DNA of 64,000 nt, taken from positions 20,466,804-20,530,803 of the forward strand of contig NC_088204.1 of assembly GCF_037126465.1 (NCBI RefSeq), given 5' to 3'. This DNA comes from Ornithodoros turicata. Taxonomy: Eukaryota > Arthropoda > Arachnida > Ixodida > Argasidae. Made by a program: the position numbers and the translations under genes. Numbering within the stretch: position 1 is the first letter of the stretch; every line of letters starts with the position of its first letter. The notes below the pieces were generated by a model. It did no database searches, was not told the origin of the DNA, and saw only the letters and a list, made by a program, of their open reading frames with translations. This document shows positions 34,401-43,200 of this stretch, in pieces.

Positions 34401-36022
34401 TGTGGTCGTCTTGGTGCCAGCAGGTGCCTTTATTGTTTCGCGTCTCGTTACCACGGCGGCTCGGCGGGAAGATGTCGGAGGGCAGCATCGCGCTGCATAT
34501 GTTTTGCGACGCGAGTCCGCGAGCATACGGTGCGGCCGCATACCTGGTGACGCTCGACAGGGACGGTCATTACAGTGCGGATCTTCTTTTGGCAAAGTCT
34601 CGGGTGGCCCCGGTCAAAACGGTCTCCTTACCGAGACTCGAGTTAATGGGTGCCGTCATCGCGACCAGGCTTATGAGATTCTTACAGACGACGTTATCTC
34701 TGTCCACCGTACCCACGGTGCTATGGACGGACTCTGAGATAGCACTCTACTGGATTTACGGATCGACGAACGACTGGAAACCTTTTGTACAGAACCGGGT
34801 GTCGGAGATACGGGCTGGTACGGAGCCTAGTCAGTGGCGTCACTGCCCCGGCAAAGAAAATCCCGCGGATCTTCTCACGAGAGGCACTTCATGCCTCCAA
34901 TTGCTGAACAACAGTGCATGGTGGCAGGGGCCCTCGTGGCTTATGGATCAAGAGTCTTGGCCTCCAGCGTGGCGTACTCCGGATGAACCCTGCGTCGAGG
35001 TACGAAACGAAACAAAGGCCCAGACGGCGTGCTGCGTACCCATCTTGGCTACTACTACCCTAATGGATGTTGCCAAATACAGTTCGCTCCACCGGCTGCT
35101 GAGAGTTACCGCTTGGGTGTCAAGATTTCTGCACAACTGTAGGCATACCACAGCCGAAAGGAGGGGACCTTTGACGGCCGCCGAGGTAGTTGCAGCGGAA
35201 ACATACTGGGTCACAGCGGCACAGCGTCAAAATTTCGGTTCTCATCCCGCGGTGCACAAGTCCTTACAAAATGTGTCTGTCTTCCATGATGACGATGGTG
35301 TTCTCCGTTTAACGGGCCGCCTTCAGTACAGCGATTTTGAAGAAACCCAAAGGCATCCCATCGTCATTCCCGCTGACCACCCGTTCACCGCTCTTTTAGT
35401 TTTCCGGGCTCATGTCAGGCTTCTGCATGCTGGAGTTCAGGAGACACTCGCCGCGCTTCGGGAAGAGTACTGGGTTCTCCGTGGTCGTCAGGCTGTGAAG
35501 AGGATCCTAAATGGATGTCGCACTTGCCGACGAGCAAAGGTTCAGGCGTGCACAGAAGTTACCGCTCCGCTACCACGAGACCGCTTGTCACAGTCCGCAC
35601 CATTTGAAGTGACAGGCACCGATTTTGCGGGTCCACTGTACTACAAGTGTTCAAAAGGCGGCGGAAGAAAGTGCTACATCCTGATTTTTACCTGTGCCGT
35701 CACTAGGGCTGTTCACCTAGAGCTGACGAAGTCTATGACTACCGAGGATTTCCTAATGGCTCTTAGAAGGTTCGTATCAAGACGGGGCGTACCCGCCACT
35801 ATATATTCAGACAATTTTCGGACATTCAAGCGAGCCAGTCGCGAACTCACCCCTGCCTGGTTGTCACAAAACGCTCAGGTAAACGTATTCCTGACTGCAC
35901 GACGGATCACCTGGAAATTCATAGTGGAGCGAGGAGCATGGTGGGGTGGGTTTTGGGAACGCCTGATTCGCAGTACCAAAACCTGCCTGCGTACAGTCCT
36001 GGGTCCTGGCGTACAGTCCTAG
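31451..36022 (+). CDS. BEL/Pao Gag-Pol polyprotein, shortened at both ends
   Basis: 1523-codon frame. In order: a Gag segment of DUF1759 type (residues ~60-180), two CCHC zinc knuckles (281-294, 313-326) with a third Cys/His cluster just after, an aspartic protease with LLDGGSQRSFI (Asp at 418), and reverse transcriptase with YVDD at 843-846. Then RNase H/Pao A17-type region (MFCDASPRAYGAAAYL), the integrase HHCC zinc domain (CRTC) and the DDE core (GTDFAG, YSDN, GFWERL). The only upstream Met is in the LTR, and the usual long N-terminal Gag part is missing. The frame stops at 36020-36022, next to a short local duplication of gtacagtcct (35992 and 36011). The integrase tail continues in another frame, so this copy probably makes a defective integrase. 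Confidence 0.9.
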   Translation: MVCHRSLRTSPASLYIQVCSALDPTTASRSLAPASDGGNATGPRRSSSGDRSHSTGVTLPKLRIDTFSGDLSKWQGFWDQFRASIHENERLTDVNKLKYLVSLVSGPAARAIEGLSISDENYTTAVDILQKRFGKDELLVTENMGRLFELRTVRSSTDVKGLRELHETVTVRIRNLESLNVTTAQYAIPLRQVILKKIPRDLEMDFYRTKDKGKDTNGDSLSSLLDFLENEIECRERARREADDVPKRREPTPASASSLTATASSVSDPASAMAAPSTPTCVLCKSGQHRLEGCTAGLSPEEVRLILRREGRCFLCGRRSHISKDCRVRRVLQCDRCHRRHLTQLCPGVNSSSTEQSPQSSQSTAQEPSTVHASTGTVVTSLSSSSAVLAGAAVLLQTAKVWIEGTDGRRSLARILLDGGSQRSFIRQDVSTKLGCTLLRSEDLHVGALGNTASSCTKYRCVRVLLRSQFSASCMAIEAVEYPDICSDGLPVLDSHSAQHVKNMGLQLADEPSSPTDISLLIGVDFYWGVVTGATARLSDYLVAVETLFGWTIQGSGRNASGGHCRIPSVHVLHVEVHQEDTNVIDQQLSAFWELEHLGITDRHQSDSDGDTVLRKFRSTAQLLNGRYTVRLPWKSEAPEALGDNKKLAVQRLDSTIKRLRRDQTLLEEYDSTIRQYLRLQHAERVLQPELVAGPLYYMPHHAVIRRDRETTKVRIVFDASSKAHGSLSLNEALHAGPNLNPDVLQLLLRFRSYHVALTADIEKAFLQIVLDSADRDCLRFLWYATTPRAGEPLPPVEIWRMTRVPFGAKSSPFLLAATIRHHLRAAEETYPRTASLLSSHFYVDDLVVGMPSPEEALTVYHESRRIFRDAGMKLVKWTSNDAHLRATFDADGTGSSTTSPLRKVLGIVWDIETDEIRYPLKSISEFLEQRSNTKRYVLQAVARIYDPLGYVAPFVLTAKILLQRIWLSKMSWDEELPEDLMGVWSSWCQQVPLLFRVSLPRRLGGKMSEGSIALHMFCDASPRAYGAAAYLVTLDRDGHYSADLLLAKSRVAPVKTVSLPRLELMGAVIATRLMRFLQTTLSLSTVPTVLWTDSEIALYWIYGSTNDWKPFVQNRVSEIRAGTEPSQWRHCPGKENPADLLTRGTSCLQLLNNSAWWQGPSWLMDQESWPPAWRTPDEPCVEVRNETKAQTACCVPILATTTLMDVAKYSSLHRLLRVTAWVSRFLHNCRHTTAERRGPLTAAEVVAAETYWVTAAQRQNFGSHPAVHKSLQNVSVFHDDDGVLRLTGRLQYSDFEETQRHPIVIPADHPFTALLVFRAHVRLLHAGVQETLAALREEYWVLRGRQAVKRILNGCRTCRRAKVQACTEVTAPLPRDRLSQSAPFEVTGTDFAGPLYYKCSKGGGRKCYILIFTCAVTRAVHLELTKSMTTEDFLMALRRFVSRRGVPATIYSDNFRTFKRASRELTPAWLSQNAQVNVFLTARRITWKFIVERGAWWGGFWERLIRSTKTCLRTVLGPGVQS

Positions 36023-36524
36023 CGCCCTCCGCTACGAAGAACTCTCTACCGTTCTCACAGAGGTGGAGGCGGTGATGAACTCTCGGCCTCTGACGTATCT
36101 GTCCGAAGATCCAGACGACCTTTCTGCCGTCACGCCGTCACACTTTCTGATTGGGCAAAGGCTCACCGCGCTTCCGTGTCGCGAACCCGAAGCAGGAACA
36201 ACATCTACAGCGCAACAGTTGAGACGCCTGTGGATGTATAGGGAAGAATTGACTCATCAATGCTGGAAGAAGTGGGTTAAAACGTACATCCTCCTCCTGA
36301 GATCGGCCAACGTCTGCAAGCCCGTACCATCACACAGCGTCGCCGTCGGGGACCTAGTACTCATTGCTGCAGAGTCAAGGCCGCGAACATCGTGGCCTCT
36401 AGGACGTGTGAGTCACGTAACACAGAGCCCAGATGGAAGGGTTAGATCCTGTAGAATCAACTTGCCAGGAGGGAAAACCGTAAGCCGGCCAGTACAACTT
36501 CTCTACAAATTGGAAGCTGATTGA
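36023..36524 (+). pseudogene. Frameshifted C-terminal integrase segment of the BEL/Pao element
   Basis: The frame from 36063 encodes MEAVMNSRPLTYLSEDPDDL, the segment that normally follows the integrase core, and then a DUF5641-like C-terminal domain ending RPVQLLYKLEAD. It is offset from the main frame by the break at about 36000-36022. Confidence 0.8.
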
Positions 36525-36546
36525 CTTGTACTTCCGCGCCGGGGAG

Positions 36547-36678
36547 TGTTAAGGAAGACGACAGGATTGCAGGGACACGGGAGCTCGTGAGCTTCCGCCC
36601 TCGATCTTCTCTTCCGCCATTACTGTCAGTAAATGGTTTGCCACCGATCCTTACGGACGTCTCCTGCTTCCTTATACA
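36547..36678 (+). repeat. 3' LTR of the BEL/Pao element
   Basis: Copy of the 5' LTR, followed by catgt. Confidence 0.93.
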
Positions 36679-36683
36679 CATGT

Positions 36684-39678
36684 ATTTATTTCGTACGAGC
36701 CCAAAATGACAGGCTACATATTTTCATCAACTTACCCCACCCTATGGGTAGGTTGAGGACATCAAAAAATTAATGCCGGGTTTAAATTTTGTCTTTTGTT
36801 TGGGCCAGCCGAAACGGTCAGCCACGAGTAATGCACATGGAAGCACAGGGCAGTGACACAGCATCATAACGGAGAGGTTATATTTTATTAGCTGAGGAGC
36901 AGAAATGAGCAAATTGGAAGTCAATGCTCGCGAAGTTACAGATGGGACAAAAAAAGACCCCTCTTACCTCGGCCACATCTGCAAAACAGTCTCACGTCTT
37001 TCTAAAAACCCACGTGCAGAACTTCAACACGTTACTTCAAAGCTCAGATAACGACAGTGTTCACCCTATGGTGTCACAGACGAGAAAAAAATATTGCTAA
37101 GAAAATGCCACGCGAAGACTCCAAACTGTCCTCAACTTGCCCCCGTCTTCAAGTAGCCCCACTTTTTCCTATATGGGCTGACTAGCTATATTAAGAAAAT
37201 ATCACTCTAGTATTCGCGAATTTGTCATTGAAACAGATGAGCACGCAATGATAATCTTTCCTTTGACCTATACACTGCGACAATACACTGTGTTCTACGC
37301 AGTGTCCGCTCAGTTTTTACCATTGCAGACAAGGACCTTCCAAGCAGAGGATACTCAGCCTCGTGGTCCTACCCGTGTTCGTCATGGTGCAACGCCATCG
37401 CGCGGGTTCTTCGCCGAACCCCCCGCCCGAACTGAGGCGGGCAGCTCCACAGAGCGAGTAGGAGGACATTTTATTCTTTCTTTGGCCATATGCTTTACAA
37501 ACCCACATACAGCTGCCATTGACATCCCTCGATGTCATAATGGACTCTCACACTCTATGAAAAAAAGGAGTAAAATTGGGAGTAATTGCAGCTTATGGAC
37601 CCATAAATATGTGCTCTTCGTGAATTTTTGTTATTTATTTAATCACACGAGTGACTAAGAGCAGAGGCAAAAAGTCACAGGAAACTTGACAAGGTCTCTA
37701 GCCCCTACAGCAGCACATTAAATAACCACAATGTATTCAACACTATGCACAATGATAAACAAGTACAGAAATGTCACTCAATCATCAATAATAATAAATA
37801 GCGAATGAAACAAAGATCAGCTTTGAACCTTACCCATGCTACAGCAATGTAACGTTTATATACAGCAGTGATTATTCTAAATTACAAAAATATGTTAGCA
37901 AATCATTTCTGTGTAAAGACAGCAAATCGCATGTATTATCATTGAGTAATCTAACTAAATTATATTGCAACCTGTGGAACCCATACGACGTCTGGCACTG
38001 TGGAACTTTATATGTTAAAGGGTGTCGGTAATTATTAATCGCCATGCCAGTGCTGGACAGCTGTTTCGGCCTTGTTGGGCCTCATCATGGGCCTGCCTGC
38101 GTACTGGCAGGCCCAACACGGCCGAAACAGCTGTCCAGTACTGGCATGGCGACGTTTGAGTTACAAACATATGCTATACGTGCAGCCAAAGAGCTCTGGC
38201 TATTTTTTTCCTTTTATACTTCACTGGCTTTGCTCTGGTCTTTCAGTGAGTGAGTTATCTCACCCTGACGGGAGGAATCACGTGTTACGTGACCTTCTGA
38301 CGCCATCCACTCAAACGTTGCCTGCCTGCGTACTGTTGATGAGGCCCAACAAGGCCGAAACAGCTGTCCAGTACTGGCATGGCGACGTTTTGAGTTACAA
38401 ACATTTGCTATACGTGCAGCCAAAGAGCTCTGGCTCTTTTTTTCCTTATATATATATATATATATATATGCATGTTGCAAGGTTTTATATCACTCGACAT
38501 ATCACGGTTGACGGTTTAATTCGAGCTCTCTTCATTCATAGACACAAATTACGTACCTGCGACTCTTATTAGAACAGCGCGTGAAATGCGAAGCTCTGTG
38601 GTATTCATTTAGTCCCGTACATTTACTCCCTAAAGTGACAAATTTTTGATCCAACGCATTTAGTCCCGAGAAGGACTAAAATTACTCCTTTTTCTTAGAG
38701 TGCAATTGAGTGTAAAAAAAAGTAACGAAAATGAACTTGGTGACAAGCTCTCATTCGTAAGCACTCATCTGTCCATGTGGCAGTAACTGAAAGTACCTTT
38801 CCCTTGCGGAACCAAAGATGCTGTTACCTTAAAAGCAATACGAAATAAACTAAAGTCACGTTGCGTTGTCCGTGATTTATGCGCGAACGAAGCCGCGCTT
38901 TCCCTCCAGAGCGGCCTCCCGTTGGTATTCTCAAACGATTTGCCCAATCATCGCTGGACATCTTTTGAGGAAACCAATGGGAAGGCGCTCCGCATTTTCG
39001 CGCTTCTTGGCGAGAGAAGGGGGAAGGTGCACGAACTATAGGTTTCGCTCCGTCATGATCACGAATGAGTCCCTTCAATTTAGGGATGTAGTTCCGTAGC
39101 CGCGCTTATGACTTTTTTTTAACAAACGGAAATAAACATCAAATAACAGATGATTTTACCAGAAAGAAGAGAAAATAACCGATAAGATGAAGCAAGGATC
39201 AGCGTCGTATGTCGTCCGAAACGTATAGAAATAAAAATTTACCGCCGGTTTCTGATCCGCCATGTTTATTGAGGTTCTCAGGACCCAATCGGCCGCACAG
39301 TCTCATGCCCGCACAGTCTACACTGCGTTTTTTAGGGGAGGGGGGCGCACCCGGATCTTCAATCAGTCAAACCCAAACTGACACAACCTCACTAAAGTGA
39401 GCTGGCCTAAACCAACCCAACGACCTTTTGCAATTAAGTTGGCCGTCCGGCTTAGCATTGCCGTGTTTCTCCTGCGCTAGAAGTGCTTCAGATGGTCAAA
39501 TGCATATAAAAACCTTCTAGAGCATATATGTTTATAAGTCTTATTTTGTTATATTCGGTATATAGCCTTCTTACAATTCAATGCGCTATTTTGCTTTTAA
39601 ACACGTTCACTAATTTTTAAAAGCCACAAGCCCGACTACGGAACTACGCCCGAATTTAGTATCGTAGTGGTGTGGTGC
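36684..39678. other. Intron DNA between the BEL/Pao element and the foldback repeat
   Basis: Contains a direct repeat around caacaaggccgaaacagctg/cagctgtccagtactggcat (38040-38215 and 38340-38440), (AT)n at 38447-38469, and a stretch with diverged inverted arms (38600-39100). No coding exon recognised. Confidence 0.45.
38040..38440. repeat. Direct and inverted repeat around gccgaaacagctgtcc
   Basis: gccgaaacagctgtccagta occurs at ~38120 and ~38355, followed in both by ctggcatggcgacgttt and later gctatacgtgcagccaaaga. An inverted piece (ggacagctgtttcggcc) at ~38054 makes a hairpin with the first copy. Confidence 0.7.
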
Positions 39679-40073
39679 GTACACTGTAAACTGAAAAACA
39701 CCCTTATGGGTGTAAATGGCTTGTCCTATAACTGACACCTCTTTTTACACCATATGGTCTTAGAACACCCTTTTCAGAGGGTGTATTCTGTGTAAGACAC
39801 CCTTTGAAAGGGTGCTTTTCCTTGAAAATGCTTTCTTTTGCACCCTTTAAACACCCTTCTAGGAGGGTGTAAAGTTGTTAAACACCCTCCTAAAAGGGTG
39901 TTTAAAGGGTGCAAAAGAAGGCATTTTCAAGGAAAAGCACCCTTTCAAAGGGTGTCTTACACAAAATACACCCTCTGAAAAGGGTGTTCTAAGACCATAT
40001 GGTGTAAAAAGAGGTGTCAGTTATAGGACAAACCATTTACACCCATAAGGGTGTTTTTCAGTTTACAGTGTAC
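39679..40073. repeat. 395-bp near-perfect foldback palindrome built of ACACCCTT/AAGGGTGT units
   Basis: Starts gtacactgtaaactgaaaaa and ends with its complement; the arms mirror each other across a centre near 39876. Short palindromes of the type acaccctttnaaagggtgt recur inside each arm. It has no coding frame. It ends 53 bases upstream of the transmembrane exon, inside its acceptor region. Confidence 0.85.
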
Positions 40074-40126
40074 AGTCCTTTTTCCAGTGTAGGTCTTATC
40101 GATTGACGTGTTAACGATGCTTTCAG

Positions 40127-40245
40127 GAGACCGGAGCAGTCAACGTCGAAAACTGGTCCATCGACGACTGTCTTGATCGGCCTTGTGGTTGTCGTGGGCC
40201 TCGTCGTCTTAGTCATCTTCGCCTATCGATATGCCTTCCAAAAGG
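40127..40245 (+). CDS. Transmembrane exon of the LDL-A gene
   Basis: Acceptor ctttcag at 40120-40126, donor gtgaca at 40246; enters in phase 2, leaves in phase 1. It encodes [14 protein letters not shown], then the uncharged span [19 protein letters not shown], then RYAFQK. A single membrane helix with everything else hydrophilic downstream implies a type II anchor (N-terminus inside). Basic residues on both sides make the topology ambiguous from charge alone. A 395-bp foldback repeat ends only 53 bases before this exon. Confidence 0.65.
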
Positions 40246-43200
40246 GTGACACCTTCCGTACCTTTTATTGCCATGGCGTAACCGTTTGTAACCGGTGGAC
40301 CGTAGTTTTATTTGGAAAATTATGCGCCGAGAAAGCCATGACTGGACAGTCTGGAGTCTTCGTCTTGTAAGTTACCCTGACGAGGACTGAAGACAAAGGA
40401 GAGGAGGAGGAGCGAGGGACGCCAGGAGTCGCTACCAACTCGATTCGCACCTAATGGATCGATCGATCAGTTGAGAACTAACTGGGATTTATTATATTAC
40501 TCCATTTTCCTAATTAGATACATCCTGGCCTTGCGGGTTAACCGTGGCAGCAAAAACGGAAGGAACTACCTGCTGGACGTGTTAGGCCGTCTGCTATCAT
40601 GTTCCTACTTAGGCAATATTGGAGGCTGACCACTTTGCGTGCGACCAAGTCACGTAAATGATGGTGGCGGACGTCGATATACTTAGTTCTATATCGGATC
40701 CCCTCACCAAAGGGCCATCTTGATGCATCCCTGGCTATCTTCGTAGATGCAAGTAGGTTTGTTCATGCTGTGCCCGAAGTCTGACAGAAGCTGCCGCATC
40801 CGGAGTATCTCCTGAGATGCATGTGTGGCCGAAACGTATTCTGCTTCCGTTGACGACAGCCAAATTGCCCATACCTGTAATTGCAAATCGGCACGGGAGA
40901 TGTGGCAGGAACTCCGCAAGGTACACGAGCGAGCCATCCTCAGCAATAAGGAGCAATAAGTTATACCAGTCGAGACTTGGAACAAAAGACGAGACGCACA
41001 CGTTCATCAGGCACACTTTGGAGCTTGTAGAGCGCCTAAGATGTATTGGTCAGGAGATCGCCGATTCTCAAGTGTCTGCTCTTCTCTTCAGTAGCCTACC
41101 AGATACGTACGAGACACTAGTCACTGCTCTTGACGCTCGACCAGACGATGATATCACACTAGAATATGTGAAGGGCAAACTCGTGGACAAGTAAAGAAAG
41201 CAAGAGTAAACCGCACTGCCGACCGCAGCATACAGCAAGGAAAAAGCTACCGATGCAACTATGGAGTGCTACTTCTGCAAGAAGACTGGCCACTTGAGGA
41301 AAGACTCCCTGCACGCATAGGACTAAGACAGAGGTCTTCTAAACAGCAACCTAAGCAAAGGGTAAGGGTGGTAACACGACCGCTCCCGACGTTTACTTTC
41401 TACTTGGCGAGAGTACCTATAAAAGTGGTTGGTATATCGACTCTGGCGTGACGAGCCACATGTGCAACGACCGGACCTTCTTCAGAGCAGGTTTTACGCT
41501 GAAGCATGAGGTCGTTACCGTGGCTCATTGGACAGCGTGTCTCTTTCGAAGGAGTGGGCGATGGGGACCTGACTCCAAATACAATGGAGTCTTCAACAAA
41601 GTGCGAGTCACCGGTGCTCTCTACGTCCCGTCACCTGAGTGTAATCTTCAGTCGGTTAAGAAGGTGACAGCATTGGGGTGAGAAGTCTTGTTCCATGACG
41701 ATCACTGCATCATCACTAAAGGCAAGAGTACCGTCGCTACTGGCACCATTCAGAACTAGCTCTATCGACCTGTAACAGGGAATTCTGAGCGAGCATATCT
41801 CACTCAGGTTACCAGTCACCGGGAGTGTATCCATGTATGACATCATCGCTTAGGGCATCGAGACCCCGAAGCTGTGAGAAACTTAGACACAAAGTTTGGC
41901 ACATGGGATTAGCATAAATGTATGCGAGCATCAGCTGAAGTGCACAAGTTGCTTGAAAGGGATGATGAAGAGGTCATCGCTCCCCAAAGTCGCTGCATCA
42001 CGATCTGCACAGGTGTTTGATCTAATTAAAACGGATCTGTATGGACCGATGCGAACTTTGACCCCAAGCAGAAACCGGTTCTTGACTTTCACTGATGATT
42101 ACTCCAGGTACACAGTTTTGTATTTGTTGCCGTCCAAAGTCCCCTCCGAACTTTTTGGCACATGTCGCATGTGTGTTGGCACACGTTATCCGAACATCCT
42201 TCGTGCTGGCAATGGTATACTGGTGACAAGACGATATAGCTTCTCCACCAGCGCGGTGTTCAACTACACACGTCCGTCCCTTAGAACCCGCAACAGAACT
42301 GCGCCGCTGAATGGAAGAACAGCCTCGTGACAGCGCGCGTAGCGTCCTGTTTGGAGCGTACTTACCCAAGACCTACTAGGGCGAAGCTATCCTCACGGCC
42401 TGCTAGATCTAGAACCGATTGCCGAGCAGGCCTGACAGAACTGCCTGTGAATTGCGGCACAACCGGAGACCGAACCTGGAACTGCCTAAGAATGTTCAGG
42501 ACCAGAGCGCTCATGCATGTCCCCAAAGAGCAACGTCACAAGTGGGACGCGTGCGCGATTGAAGGAGCCTTGGTTAGGTTCAGTGAAACTCAAAGGATAT
42601 AAGACTCTTGTGAAAGGGTCCCGCAAGGTCAAAGCGACACGCAGCGCAGTCCTCGACGAAACGTCAGTCACCGATACTTTTTTGCATACAAGCTGCTCAT
42701 GCATCTTCCAATGGGCACGACCCTGCAAGATACCAGAGCCGAGAGCCTTCCTGTCACATTGAGCAGTCCCCAGGCCCTTCCACTGAATTGGAGGTCGATG
42801 TGTGAACGCCACCTCCGCCGCCGCGTTCACCAGTCCAACTATAGAGGAGGGTCAAGTGACTGCACTTCGCCGTTCGGAGAGAACCAGCAGTGGTGTACCC
42901 CGGGATCGTCTGGCATATATGTCTTCGGTTCAATCCGTCACTGATCATGCGAGCTGCAAGGACATGCAAAAATTACCTCATTCGGACAGAAGCCAACGGT
43001 CGGGGGAAGCCGAGGAAGAATTTGAGTCCCTAGAGCAGCTTCATACCTGAGCCCTTGTCGTGCCTGCCACAAGGCAGACGGCCCTTTGGCTGTAAGTGAA
43101 CATTTAAATGCAAGCGGGTCAACGACGGAAACTGAGAAGGTTATAAAGCAAGGTTGGTTGCTCAGGGGTACTCGCAGACATTTGGTGAAGATTACTTCGT

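Larger units (their letters stand above)
31365..36678 (+). mobile_element. BEL/Pao LTR retrotransposon with identical LTRs
   Basis: 5314 bp, bounded by 132-bp LTRs (31365-31496 and 36547-36678) that look identical, starting TGTTAAGG and ending TTATACA. It is flanked by a 5-bp duplication catgt (31360-31364 and 36679-36683). A purine-rich ccggggag precedes the 3' LTR. No TGG-type primer binding site follows the 5' LTR, and coding begins almost at once. It sits on the plus strand, inside what would be a 9.7-kb intron of the LDL-A gene. Identical LTRs imply recent insertion. Confidence 0.93.

Noticed and set aside
38072..38572. 166-codon plus-strand ORF
   Set aside because: It runs through a duplicated repeat and an (AT)n microsatellite; no protein features beyond the repeat.
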